A stretch of 37,319 bases of DNA from Pseudobutyrivibrio sp. (GCA_024697025.1 JAILGH010000062.1:1-37319), one strand, 5' to 3'. Positions 17,220 to 26,375 are shown, counted from the first letter of the stretch. Notes: generated by a model not told the origin, from the letters alone. Program-made: numbers and translations.

Positions 17220-19463
17220 ATGAAAACCATAAAGAGAATTTTTTTGGATGATGTTGTGAGTTTATTAAAAAATTTCTTTGCTTTAGTTATAGTGGTAGGA
17301 ATTTGCTTCCTGCCAGCTTTGTACGCATGGTTTAATATATATTCTAACTGGAATCCCTATGGCAACACGGGAGCTTTACAATTCGCGGCCATTTCTTTGG
17401 ACAAGGGCTTTACCGACGACGAGGGGCAGTATCACAACCAGGGAGATACAATAATTGAAAATCTTCACGAAAATACTGCTGTAAACTGGCAGTTTGTAAA
17501 CTCTAGCAAGGAGGCAATTGATGGAGTTAACAGCGGCAAGTATTATGCAGCAGTAGTTGTGGATGAAGATTTTTCTTACAATATGTACAATGTTCTTACA
17601 GAGGAAGTAGAAAGACCTACTCTGCATTTCTATGAGAATCAAAAGAAAAATCCAGTTGCGACTAAAATTTCAGACACAGTGGTTCAAACTCTGCAAAACA
17701 ATATTAACGTGGCTTTTACTCAGGTGGTGGTAAGCACGCTTTTTTCTGATGCCTCAGAAGTATCTGATGAGATTCAAGAAAAAGGAGGGTTGGAAAAATC
17801 CTTAGAAAAGCTTAGGACCCTTAGTGCAGACCTAACTAGCTATCAAAACACCATCAATAAAATTATAGAAAATGATACTAAACTAAAGGCTTCTTTGGAA
17901 CAAGCAAAGACAGATGCTGGAAATCTAAAGGCACAGGCTAAGGTCAGTGCCAACGCAGTACAACAGTCCGCCAAAGTATCTGCAGATGCCAAAACTACCA
18001 TCAATAGCTTTTCAGGAAATGTCAACTCCACAATGGATTTAATAAATGAAAAAATAGATGGGATTGATAAAGAACTCGACTTAGCTTCAGCAACAGAAGA
18101 TGCAGCTGAAATAGCAAAGCATACCCAAAAAGCTTTAATTGAGTTAGCTAAATTAAAAATTCTTATCGATAGTCTTCCAGAGGATATAGGAGAAGAAGCT
18201 CTAGAGGATTATAAGAATGCTATTAACGCACTAATTCAAGATATTGAACAATCACTGTTAGGGCACTTTATAGATTTAACACCCGTAAAACGACAATTGG
18301 ACGCAAGATACGAATCAATAAAAAAGAAGCTTGATGAGAAGGTTGCCTTAAATCAGGAGGATATACAGTATCTTGAAACTGAAATTGAAAAATTATCTGA
18401 CATAGATATGGATGCTGTAACAAATGAAGAAGCAGGAAAATTAAGGGATTCTATTTCGTACTCAAAAAATGAGATTGCAGCAGTAAGAAATACTTTCAAA
18501 AATGAACTGTCACCAAAGATTAGTAAAGGCCTAGGTTCTTTGACAGGAACATTGGATAATACAGGAAAGCTACTAAACGCAGTAGGAGAAACATTTGGAA
18601 ATCTAGTGGTAATGTTTAATGCTGTTGATAACACAGTAGACTGTGCCAACACTAGCCTAGAAAAAACAGGCGAGGCCATCACATATGTAAACGGCAGGTT
18701 GATAGAAGTAATAAATCAAGTGGAGCAGGCTGGAAGTAGCGACAAGATAAAGGTTTTAATAAATGCTCTTTCTGGAGACCCACAGATGTATGGCAAGTTC
18801 TTCTCGACCCCTGTGGAGATAAAGACGCAGGTTGTATACCCGGTAGAAAACTATGGGTCAGCCGTAGCGCCATTTTATTCAACTCTAGCATTTTGGGTTG
18901 GAGCATTAATTCTTACAGCAATTATTAAGATAAAACCCGATAAAGAAAAGTACCCTGATGCATCACAAAGACAGTTATTTTTTGGAAGATACCTATTATA
19001 TTGGGTTTTAGGACAAATTCAGGCTATAGTAATTGTCCTTGGAGACATATTTCTATTAAAAATACAGTGTGTACACCCATGGCTATTTATGTTAGCTGCT
19101 TCCTTTATTGCCACAACTTTTACCATTTTAATCTATTCATTAGTAGCTACTTGGGGAGATGCAGGAAAAGCTTTGGCAGTTGTAATAGTAGTTATTCAAA
19201 TAGCAGGAAGTTCTGGCACCTATCCTATAGAACTATTACCGGATTTCTTTAAAAAGGTGTACATATTCTTCCCATTCCCTTACGCCATCAACGCAATAAG
19301 GGAGTGCATTTGTGGAGCCTACGAGTTTGATTATATAAAGTATCTAGGCTGTCTTATGATTTTCATAGCAGTGGCACTTATAATTGGGCTACTTATCCGC
19401 ATTCCATTCGAGCCTATCAACCATTACATGGAAGAGCGAATGGAAGATACGGAAGTGTTGTAG
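17220..19463 (+). CDS. YhgE/Pip family membrane protein, copy 1
   Basis: A 747-residue protein of the YhgE/Pip (phage infection protein) family. One membrane segment near residues 17-38 is followed by the family N-terminal hallmark ALYAWFNIYSNWNPYG. A large extracellular region (about 40-550), rich in coiled coil, follows, and then about five C-terminal segments resembling ABC-2 type permeases, with the family signature SGTYPIELLPDFF near residue 666. Relatives include the Lactococcus phage receptor Pip and the YueB/EsaA proteins of type VII secretion. AAAGGA precedes the ATG. It is separated from the next gene by 12 bases. Function here is unknown. Confidence 0.88.
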   Translation: MKTIKRIFLDDVVSLLKNFFALVIVVGICFLPALYAWFNIYSNWNPYGNTGALQFAAISLDKGFTDDEGQYHNQGDTIIENLHENTAVNWQFVNSSKEAIDGVNSGKYYAAVVVDEDFSYNMYNVLTEEVERPTLHFYENQKKNPVATKISDTVVQTLQNNINVAFTQVVVSTLFSDASEVSDEIQEKGGLEKSLEKLRTLSADLTSYQNTINKIIENDTKLKASLEQAKTDAGNLKAQAKVSANAVQQSAKVSADAKTTINSFSGNVNSTMDLINEKIDGIDKELDLASATEDAAEIAKHTQKALIELAKLKILIDSLPEDIGEEALEDYKNAINALIQDIEQSLLGHFIDLTPVKRQLDARYESIKKKLDEKVALNQEDIQYLETEIEKLSDIDMDAVTNEEAGKLRDSISYSKNEIAAVRNTFKNELSPKISKGLGSLTGTLDNTGKLLNAVGETFGNLVVMFNAVDNTVDCANTSLEKTGEAITYVNGRLIEVINQVEQAGSSDKIKVLINALSGDPQMYGKFFSTPVEIKTQVVYPVENYGSAVAPFYSTLAFWVGALILTAIIKIKPDKEKYPDASQRQLFFGRYLLYWVLGQIQAIVIVLGDIFLLKIQCVHPWLFMLAASFIATTFTILIYSLVATWGDAGKALAVVIVVIQIAGSSGTYPIELLPDFFKKVYIFFPFPYAINAIRECICGAYEFDYIKYLGCLMIFIAVALIIGLLIRIPFEPINHYMEERMEDTEVL

Positions 19464-19475
19464 ATAGGAGAAAAT

Positions 19476-19898
19476 ATGGCAACTAACAATCAGGAACTAT
19501 ATGAAAAATTTATAGGGTTGCAGCGGGAAGTTCACTTGAAGAATCAAAAGAAAATTCGTGTAGGGCTAAAGATAAACATACTGCTTCCACTGATTTTTCT
19601 TGTAATTAGTTTTGTGACAGAGCGCTCAAAGCTAGTATTTCTAGTGCTATGGATTGTGTCACTTTTTGGAATTGCCTTTTACCTTTTATATGTGGAATAC
19701 ATGGATTTTAAAATCCAAGAGCAACTAAAGGAACTTGGAATACTAGATAATAAGGGTCAGTCCCTTATAGGCGATGAAGTGGTGAAAAATCTTGATGATA
19801 TCAGCCAAGCAGGAAGTGAAATGGTAAGAGGGTTTGAGGATATTAGAAAAGGAATAAAAACGGATATACGAAATATGGGAGACAAATTAAAGAAATGA
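19476..19898 (+). CDS. Small two-helix membrane protein between the YhgE genes
   Basis: Not recognised. 140 residues: a charged N-terminal helix, two adjacent membrane segments (about residues 32-50 and 55-75), then a helical, amphipathic cytoplasmic tail (about 80-140, with GSEMVRGFEDIRKGIKTDI). The start follows GGAG. Its stop overlaps the start of the second YhgE gene by four bases (ATGA), which implies translational coupling. Being wedged between two YhgE/Pip genes, it is likely an accessory subunit or assembly partner of that pair. Confidence 0.72.
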   Translation: MATNNQELYEKFIGLQREVHLKNQKKIRVGLKINILLPLIFLVISFVTERSKLVFLVLWIVSLFGIAFYLLYVEYMDFKIQEQLKELGILDNKGQSLIGDEVVKNLDDISQAGSEMVRGFEDIRKGIKTDIRNMGDKLKK

Positions 19899-22075
19899 AA
19901 AACATTTATAGGATTATTGTCTCAGACATTAAAAGAATATCGGTAAACGTTGTGGCCATGATAGTAATTATGGGCCTAACGGTAATTCCTTGCCTATATG
20001 CCTGGTTTAACATTCTTTCTAACTGGGATCCATATGGAGAAGAGGCAACTTCGAACCTGCAGGTTGCAGTTTATTCTTCAGACCAAGGAATAATCATTGG
20101 AAATTACCAGCTAAATGTTGGGGATATAATAATCAATCACCTAAAAGAGAATAAGACCATTGGATGGGTTTTTACTGATACAGAGGAGGATGCTATAGAT
20201 GGGGTTTATTCTGGGGAATACTATGCATCCCTTGTAATTGACGAAGAGTTTAGCGCTAATATGATAAGCTTTTTAGGAGGAGATATAGAAAACCCAGTTA
20301 TAACCTACTATGAGAATGACAAGAAAAATGCCATTGCCCCAAAGATTACGGGAAAGGTAAAGACCGCCATTGAAAGAGAAGTTGACCATGCCTTTGTAGG
20401 AACCATGGCAGAGACTCTGTTAAATGCAGGGGAATACTTTGCAACCATGGATGAGGAGGGCAATATTACAGGGGAAGGAATAGCCAAGCTTGAGAGACTT
20501 GACTCAGATTTAAAAGGTTTAATTGCACTTTTAGACTCTTATATAGCCTTGGCTGATTCAACAGAAAGTATTTCTAAAGCAGGAGAAAGCATTACTGATA
20601 CAGCAAGTTCCGTAACCAAAGTTGCAGAGGAAATGGCCGTATCGGCCCAAAACTTTGTAGCTGATTCGAAAAAAGATATTCAAAGGGCCAAAGACAAAGG
20701 TGATAATAAAATATCTGAAATCAACGATAAGCTTGCGGTTGCCGACAATACTTTAAACCGAATAAATGAAATAATTTCAGGGCTCAATATAGAAGATGTT
20801 CAGTCTATTCATCAATTGAGAGAAACAGTTACAAACCTAAAAGCAGAATGGGGAACGGCAGATGATGGAAAAGGAATCTATTATCACATCCTTAGAATAA
20901 AAACTGGCTTTGATGATATAGATGCTGCCATAGCAGCCAAGGCCAAGGAGCTGGATGGTCTAATAAATGGACTTGATGCTGATGTAGATGCACTTGATGT
21001 GGCAGCAAATAAGGGTGAAGAGCAATTTAACAAAGCAAAGGAAACCCTCACAAGTGATGTGGCGCTTTGCTTGAATAGTACAAATAATATTAGGCAGCAG
21101 TACGCTAAGGAGATTTCTCCTATGGAGCAAACTGCAATAGATTCAGCTAGCAAGTCAGTGGCTGAAATAGAAAAGCTATTGAACTACAAAGCCACAAGTA
21201 TTGATATGGTAGTTGCCAATCTAAATAACTACGCCGATTTAATGAATCAATCCAAAGATTCCCTGGTTAAATCAAGGGATGAAGCCGTGTCAATGGAAGA
21301 AGAGCTTGCAGCCTTAATTTCGGATATCAAGAGTGTTGGACAAAATGAAGCCTATCAAAAGTTCATGGAATTACTGCGTTCAGACCCAGAGCTTTTGGCT
21401 GACTTTATCAGCTCACCTGTAGCAATCTCGGATGATTATATTTACCCAATAGAAAACAATGGCTCTATGACAGCTCCATTTTATATAGTGCTTTCCATTT
21501 GGGTTGGGTCATTAATCATGTCCACAATTTTAAAGACCAAAATCAAAACAACCACAGGAATGGATAATCTTAAAAATTGGCAATGCTTCTTTGGAAGGTT
21601 TTTCCTGACCTTTGTAATAGGGCAGATTCAGACTCTTATCACGGTTTTAGGTGCATTTTTATTTGTAGGAATCCAATGTGAACATCGATTTTTATTCTGG
21701 TTGGCCTGCAGTTGGACATCATTTGTTTACGCTTTGCTGCTATACTCATTTACATACTCCTTTGGAAATTTGGGAGAAGCATTATCTGTAATACTTATGG
21801 TTATTCAGGTGGCGGGAGCTGGTGGTACATTTCCTATAGAGGTACTCCCAAAGGTATTCCAGGTGTTGTATAAGTTTATGCCATTTAATTATTCAATGAA
21901 TGCGCTAAGAGAATGTATAGGTGGCTTATACAAAAACTCTTACAGGGATTGCATGTTAATTCTTTTAATATATGTTGTAGTAGCAATATTTATAGGGGTT
22001 GTTTTGTATCATCCATTCAAGATACTTAACGAAAAGATAGAAAAGAGTAAAGAAGAATCTGGTATTCTAATTTAG
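19895..22075 (+). CDS. YhgE/Pip family membrane protein, copy 2
   Basis: A 726-residue paralog of the product of 17220-19463, with the same plan: N-terminal membrane segment, CLYAWFNILSNWDPYG hallmark, long extracellular coiled-coil region (about 50-530), then about five C-terminal membrane segments with GGTFPIEVLPKVF. The ectodomains of the two copies differ far more than their ends. It begins in a four-base overlap with the small membrane protein, and a GH13 gene begins 14 bases after its stop. Two different but similar subunits suggest a heterodimer in the membrane; this is inference. Confidence 0.88.
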   Translation: MKNIYRIIVSDIKRISVNVVAMIVIMGLTVIPCLYAWFNILSNWDPYGEEATSNLQVAVYSSDQGIIIGNYQLNVGDIIINHLKENKTIGWVFTDTEEDAIDGVYSGEYYASLVIDEEFSANMISFLGGDIENPVITYYENDKKNAIAPKITGKVKTAIEREVDHAFVGTMAETLLNAGEYFATMDEEGNITGEGIAKLERLDSDLKGLIALLDSYIALADSTESISKAGESITDTASSVTKVAEEMAVSAQNFVADSKKDIQRAKDKGDNKISEINDKLAVADNTLNRINEIISGLNIEDVQSIHQLRETVTNLKAEWGTADDGKGIYYHILRIKTGFDDIDAAIAAKAKELDGLINGLDADVDALDVAANKGEEQFNKAKETLTSDVALCLNSTNNIRQQYAKEISPMEQTAIDSASKSVAEIEKLLNYKATSIDMVVANLNNYADLMNQSKDSLVKSRDEAVSMEEELAALISDIKSVGQNEAYQKFMELLRSDPELLADFISSPVAISDDYIYPIENNGSMTAPFYIVLSIWVGSLIMSTILKTKIKTTTGMDNLKNWQCFFGRFFLTFVIGQIQTLITVLGAFLFVGIQCEHRFLFWLACSWTSFVYALLLYSFTYSFGNLGEALSVILMVIQVAGAGGTFPIEVLPKVFQVLYKFMPFNYSMNALRECIGGLYKNSYRDCMLILLIYVVVAIFIGVVLYHPFKILNEKIEKSKEESGILI

Positions 22076-22089
22076 TCAGGAGGGATTTT

Positions 22090-23379
22090 ATGAGAGATAT
22101 TGGTTGGGTTAAAGATTCGATGTTTTATCATATCTATCCGCTAGGAGCCTTTGGTTGTCCAAGGGAAAATAAAGGAGAAGAAACAGCTGGACACAGGATA
22201 CTTAAGATGATAGATTGGCTGCCTCATTTATGTGATATAGGTATAAACGCAATTTATCTAGGACCTATCTTTGAGTCAGGTACCCATGGTTATGATACCT
22301 ATGATTATTACAAGCTGGATAGTCGATTAGGAACCAATGAGGACCTAAAAAAGGTGATGAAAGCTTGCCACGATAAAGGAATCAAAGTGGTATTAGACGG
22401 CGTTTTCAACCATGTTGGCAGGGGTCATGCGGCATTTTTAGATGTAAAGGCAAACCGAGAAAAATCTCCTTATAAGGACTGGATAGCAGGCTTAAATTTT
22501 GGAGGAAACAACCATTATAATGACGGTTTTTCTTATGAATGTTGGTCTGGAGCGCAGGAGCTTGTAAAGTTGAATCATTGGTGTCCGGATGTGAATAACC
22601 ATGTTTTAAACGCAGTAGCTATGTGGATAGATGAGTTTGACATTGATGGTTTAAGACTTGATGCAGCAGACTGTATCCAAAGAGATTTCTTTAAGAGATT
22701 AAAGGCTTTTACCGAGGAGAAGAAATCAACCTTTTGGCTTATGGGTGAAATCATACATGGTGACTACAACATCTACGTCAATAATGACATGCTTGATGCT
22801 GTAACCAACTACGAGTGTTGGAAGGGAATATACTCAAGCCACAATGACCACAATTACTTCGAGATAAACTATGCCATGAGGCGTCAGTGGGGCGATGGAG
22901 GATTGTATCAGGGTAAGTATCTGTACAATTTTATAGACAACCATGACGTTAATAGAATCTATACTCTTCTAAACCAAAAGGAAAACATTTATCCTTGCTA
23001 TACTCTGCTTTATACCATGCCAGGAATTCCATCAATCTACTATGGCAGCGAATGGGGAATACCAGGAGACAAGAAATCCGGTGACGGTGACTATGCCCTT
23101 AGACCAGAGATTGATATTAAAAAGATGGATAATCCGGATTTAATAGACCACATCAAAACGCTGGCCCAGGTGCGTCAATCTAACGAAGCAATAAAATCAG
23201 GAAAATATCAGGAAGTGCAAGTAAAAAATGAAACTCTGGTGTTTGCCAGAGTTTTAGGAGATGAATATGTTATAGTTGCCTTAAACAACACTCCTGAAAC
23301 CAAGAAAATGACCTTTGATTATCAGGGTCAGCATTATGATTTTGATTTGCCACCACACGGTAGCAAGATATTTAAATAA
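22090..23379 (+). CDS. GH13 alpha-amylase family glycosidase
   Basis: Cytoplasmic (no signal peptide) 429-residue glycosidase with the (beta/alpha)8 barrel of family GH13. Region I VVLDGVFNHVG, region II GLRLDAADC with nucleophile D191, region III MGEIIHGD with acid/base E220 and region IV FIDNHDVNR with D286 are all intact. The short form without an N-terminal starch-binding domain resembles small intracellular maltodextrin or cyclomaltodextrin hydrolases; the exact activity cannot be told. AGGAGG at 22078-22083 precedes the ATG. It is the last gene of the run that begins with tatD or earlier. It ends base-to-base with the convergent GNAT gene. Confidence 0.9.
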   Translation: MRDIGWVKDSMFYHIYPLGAFGCPRENKGEETAGHRILKMIDWLPHLCDIGINAIYLGPIFESGTHGYDTYDYYKLDSRLGTNEDLKKVMKACHDKGIKVVLDGVFNHVGRGHAAFLDVKANREKSPYKDWIAGLNFGGNNHYNDGFSYECWSGAQELVKLNHWCPDVNNHVLNAVAMWIDEFDIDGLRLDAADCIQRDFFKRLKAFTEEKKSTFWLMGEIIHGDYNIYVNNDMLDAVTNYECWKGIYSSHNDHNYFEINYAMRRQWGDGGLYQGKYLYNFIDNHDVNRIYTLLNQKENIYPCYTLLYTMPGIPSIYYGSEWGIPGDKKSGDGDYALRPEIDIKKMDNPDLIDHIKTLAQVRQSNEAIKSGKYQEVQVKNETLVFARVLGDEYVIVALNNTPETKKMTFDYQGQHYDFDLPPHGSKIFK

Positions 23380-23928
23380 TTAGTTGTCTGCCAAATAGGC
23401 ATACATGCAATGATCAAGGCGTTCTCCATTGATAACAATCTTATCATGGAGGAGGCCTTCGTATTTGAAGCCAAGCTTTTCAACCATGTGAATAGAAGGG
23501 GCGTTGTCAGGCATAATCAAAGCTTCTATTCTATGAATGCCGTACTCTGAAGTAATGATAGGAATAGTGTGCTTAATGGCTTCGCTGCAGTATCCTCTAT
23601 TGGTAAATTCCTGATCCATCTTGTAACCTATAATGCAGCTTTCATAGATAGGACGGACAATGTTTCTATAGCTTAAAGTTCCGATAATCCTGTTTGGATT
23701 ATCTTTTTCAAAAATCCAATATCTAATCATAAATAGCTTTAGAATATTTTGCTGCTCAAATTCAAGAAGTTTTCTTTGATGAGCAAGAGTATAAAAATTC
23801 TCGCCTAAAAGAGGCTCGTATTTTTCAAATACTTTTCCATTTCGATTATAAAAATCAAGAACTAGGTCTGCGGAATTTTTATCCAAGACCTTCAATGTAA
23901 GATTTGGTGTGTTTACTTCAAATTTCAT
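23380..23928 (-). CDS. GNAT family N-acetyltransferase (RimJ/RimL type)
   Basis: A 182-residue acetyl-CoA dependent acetyltransferase. The fold elements are seen: a helical N-terminal part, IIGTLSYRNI, and the acetyl-CoA binding motif in FTNRGYCSEA near residues 110-119, followed by HRIEALIMPDNAPSIHMVEKLGFKYEG, the typical RimJ/RimL end of the fold. The acceptor (an N-terminus of a protein or a small molecule) is unknown. Read on the - strand, the start has GGGGGA just upstream. It lies 49 bases after the NrdG-like gene and is likely cotranscribed with it. Confidence 0.88.
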   Translation of the reverse strand: MKFEVNTPNLTLKVLDKNSADLVLDFYNRNGKVFEKYEPLLGENFYTLAHQRKLLEFEQQNILKLFMIRYWIFEKDNPNRIIGTLSYRNIVRPIYESCIIGYKMDQEFTNRGYCSEAIKHTIPIITSEYGIHRIEALIMPDNAPSIHMVEKLGFKYEGLLHDKIVINGERLDHCMYAYLADN

Positions 23929-23977
23929 TTTATTCCCCCATTAAACTTGGTGAGCAAAATAACAAGTATATAAAAGT

Positions 23978-24673
23978 TTAATCCACGCCTCTAAGGCTAG
24001 TGTTAGCAACATAAGGCTTAAGGATTTCAACAAATTGTTTAAGAGTCTCCAAAGAATGTGGACTAAAAATCGGATTGATTACCTGCTCAGACTCTCGATA
24101 GCTTTGCAGATAATATGCGGATGCACCCACTAGCCATTTACCTATTGAAGCCATGTCATCACAGTCATGACATTCCTTCATAATGGTAGTTCTAAATTCG
24201 TAGTCTATTTTGCCTTCCTTCAAAAGTTCAACAGAAGCTTCGATAGGAGCTAAGTCAAAATGGCTCATACAGGCAATAGAGTTGTACTTTTCTTTGGAGT
24301 GCTTTATATCCATGGCAACGTAATCTATTAGCTTATCTTCAATCAGAGACTGAAGCATATCTGGATTGGTGCCGTTAGAATCTAGCTTTACCAAAAGACC
24401 AAGGTCTTTAATCTGCTTGATGAATTCAGGCAAATCCTTGTGTAAGGTTGGTTCGCCGCCTGTGATGCAGACTCCGTCCAATACCTTTTTCTTACTTTGC
24501 AGATGCTCAAAAATCTCCTCTGTAGAATAGGAAAATGTAGCCAATTCAGGAAAAACGAGCTCCTTATTGTGGCAGTAAGGACATCTAAAATTGCAGCCCC
24601 CTGTAAATATGGTGCTAGCTATTTTGCCAGGGTAATCTAAAAGAGTTGTTTTTTGTAGGCCAAGAATCAGCAT
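23978..24673 (-). CDS. NrdG-like radical SAM activating enzyme
   Basis: A 231-residue radical SAM protein of the type annotated as anaerobic ribonucleoside-triphosphate reductase activase (NrdG2 form). The cluster motif C27-x3-C31-x2-C34 (GGCNFRCPYCHN), the SAM-binding VCITGGEPTL and the N-terminal LGLQKTTLLDYPG, characteristic of this subfamily, are clear. It generates the glycyl radical on NrdD (or another glycyl radical enzyme) under anaerobic conditions. No nrdD is in the window, so the partner is elsewhere. The - strand ATG has AAAGGAAA upstream. It is divergent from tadA, 107 bases apart. Confidence 0.87.
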   Translation of the reverse strand: MLILGLQKTTLLDYPGKIASTIFTGGCNFRCPYCHNKELVFPELATFSYSTEEIFEHLQSKKKVLDGVCITGGEPTLHKDLPEFIKQIKDLGLLVKLDSNGTNPDMLQSLIEDKLIDYVAMDIKHSKEKYNSIACMSHFDLAPIEASVELLKEGKIDYEFRTTIMKECHDCDDMASIGKWLVGASAYYLQSYRESEQVINPIFSPHSLETLKQFVEILKPYVANTSLRGVD

Positions 24674-24780
24674 AATTATTTCCTTTTATTGGTAAAAGTG
24701 TTAACATAAAATAGCTAAAATTGTAGAATTATAAGCACAATTTTCAAGTAAAAGTATAGCAAAATAGGAGTGGAAAATCC

Positions 24781-25314
24781 ATGATGTCAAAAGAAGAGCG
24801 AGAAGAGAAACGTATCGCAAGGCAAGAGGCCAAACTTGAGAGGTTAAACCTCAAGACTAATGAGAAGTTTATGGAACAAGCCCTCAAGGAAGCACAAAAG
24901 GCTTATGACATCAATGAGGTTCCAATCGGATGCGTCATCGTTCAAAATGACAAAATCATTGCTAGAGGCTACAATCGCAGAAACACCGACAAAAGTGTGC
25001 TGGCACATGCAGAGATTGCAGCAATTCAAGAGGCCTGCAAAAAGACAGGAGACTGGCGATTAGAGGATTGTGTATTATACGTTACTCTCGAGCCATGTCA
25101 GATGTGTGCGGGAGCCATTGTTCAGGCAAGAATCCCAAAGGTAGTTGTTGGGGCCATGAACAAAAAGGCCGGTTGTGCAGGTTCAATCATTAACATTTTA
25201 CAAATGCAGCAGTTTAATCATCAATGTGCTTTAGAGACAGGTGTATTAGGAGAGCAATGCACACAGATGATGACAAGGTTCTTTGAGGAGCTCAGAGAGC
25301 AGAAAATCAAATAA
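24781..25314 (+). CDS. tadA: tRNA adenosine(34) deaminase TadA
   Basis: Converts A34 to inosine in tRNA-Arg(ACG). 177 residues, about 20 longer than usual because of a charged N-terminal extension (residues 1-27, Lys/Glu/Arg-rich). Zinc ligands and the catalytic glutamate are intact: H76-A-E78 (LAHAEIAAI) and PC106-x2-C109 (EPCQMCAGA). The ATG at 24781 and the next codon ATG at 24784 both fit AGGAG at 24766-24770. Immediately downstream is the SRP RNA, the same order as in Bacillus. Confidence 0.94.
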   Translation: MMSKEEREEKRIARQEAKLERLNLKTNEKFMEQALKEAQKAYDINEVPIGCVIVQNDKIIARGYNRRNTDKSVLAHAEIAAIQEACKKTGDWRLEDCVLYVTLEPCQMCAGAIVQARIPKVVVGAMNKKAGCAGSIINILQMQQFNHQCALETGVLGEQCTQMMTRFFEELREQKIK

Positions 25315-25342
25315 TGTAACCGTGGAATACAGTAGTAATTTG

Positions 25343-25372
25343 TTGACAAAGTAGTCCTTGTTATCATAAAAT
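25343..25372 (+). promoter_or_regulatory. Promoter of the SRP RNA gene
   Basis: TTGACA at 25343-25348 is a perfect -35. The best -10 candidates are CATAAA (25365-25370, spacing 16) and TAAAAT (25367-25372, spacing 18). Either would start transcription near 25376-25380, where the SRP RNA folding begins. Confidence 0.7.
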
Positions 25373-25377
25373 AAGGG

Positions 25378-25588
25378 CTCCGAGCGACATGCTTGAATTA
25401 GATATTATTTGGCGGCTATCCTGAAAGGATGTTGATCTTTGGGTCCTGCGTAATGGGCACCTACGAATCGTGTCAGGGCAGGAATGCAGCAGCACTAAGA
25501 AGGACCGTTCATCTGACGCGGGGTCACCTGGAGGGAGTTCTCTTAGGGTAGCTACCAAATGATATCTAGTCATGCGGCTCGGTATTTT
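25378..25588 (+). ncRNA. ffs: Signal recognition particle RNA
   Basis: The tip carries the SRP domain IV signature: GTGTCAGG at 25470-25477, the short stem GCA/TGC around a GGAA tetraloop (25478-25487), then AGCAGCACTAAG. The preceding GGGTCCTGCG segment is also typical of Clostridia. The rest folds as a rod: CCGAGC (25380-25385) with GCTCGG (25577-25582), CATG with CATG, a 15-pair stem (25398-25412 with 25555-25569) and nine pairs (25414-25422 with 25545-25553). A T-run after 25582 serves as terminator. I see no Alu-domain helices at the ends. It scaffolds Ffh for membrane targeting. Exact ends are estimates. Confidence 0.92.
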
Positions 25589-25603
25589 TGTATAGGTGAG
25601 AAT

Positions 25604-26359
25604 ATGGGTGCACAAGATAGAACAGAAAAGGTACTTAGAGAAATGCATGTGCTGTTTTCAAAAGCACAGCCATACGAAGGAAGCACAAAGAATGTTATCG
25701 TGGACAAGAATGCCATGATGGACCTTCTTAAGGAGCTTAATGAGTGCATGTACGACATGATGGAGGAGCACGAGCTTACTGCCAAAAGTCGTGACAAGGC
25801 AAATCGCCAGATGCAAAAGCAGGGCGATGACATTGTTTTTGATGCCACAAGAAAGGCGGAGGATATATATGCCGCTTCTCTTATGTACACTGATAATGCT
25901 CTAGATAGCATACAGGAAATCATTAACGAGTCTCAGAAATCTGTAGCAAAGGTTTATGAGGATGCAATCAAAAAGATTAAAGAAGAAGGTCGTGCCGTTA
26001 AGACAAATCAGTTAGAGCTTAAGAGCCACCTTAATGATTTGATAGACACACAAAAGTACCTAAGACTTATAGACGAAGAAAACATGCGAATTCTCAAGGA
26101 AAAGGCCGAGGGCTCGCCAGAAGAATTTGATGCGGCTCCAAAGTATTCTGCTCCAGAGATTCGTATAGATAAAGATTATTTTGCACGCGCTGGTCTTGCA
26201 GTTGATGACTTAGATCAGCCAAATGACCAGGAGGAGGCAGGCATTTCATCTGATGATTTAGATGCTGAGTACTTCAAATGGCAAGAGGAGGAATCAGGGG
26301 AGGACAACAAAAAATCAGGTAAAAAAGGCTTTGGCGGTCTTTTTGGATTAAAACATTAA
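25604..26359 (+). CDS. Coiled-coil protein, function unknown
   Basis: Not firmly recognised. 251 residues, soluble. Residues 1-170 look like a long alpha-helical coiled coil (MQKQGDDIVFDATRKAEDIYAASLMY, IQEIINESQKSVAKVYEDAIKKIKEEGR), similar in style to DivIVA-like or ATP synthase B-like proteins. The tail (about 180-235) is acidic (DDLDQPNDQEEAG, EEESGEDNKKS), and the C-terminus is Gly/Lys-rich (KKGFGGLFGLKH). The ATG at 25604 follows AGGTGAG; a longer reading from 25559 would overlap the SRP RNA. It ends 16 bases before the hydratase gene. In Bacillus this position is taken by dnaX. Confidence 0.75.
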   Translation: MGAQDRTEKVLREMHVLFSKAQPYEGSTKNVIVDKNAMMDLLKELNECMYDMMEEHELTAKSRDKANRQMQKQGDDIVFDATRKAEDIYAASLMYTDNALDSIQEIINESQKSVAKVYEDAIKKIKEEGRAVKTNQLELKSHLNDLIDTQKYLRLIDEENMRILKEKAEGSPEEFDAAPKYSAPEIRIDKDYFARAGLAVDDLDQPNDQEEAGISSDDLDAEYFKWQEEESGEDNKKSGKKGFGGLFGLKH

Positions 26360-26375
26360 AAGGAGATTTTAAGGA

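Noticed and set aside
25364..25648. 94-residue reading frame on the - strand
   Set aside because: It overlaps the SRP RNA and its promoter on the opposite strand, with no ribosome binding site.
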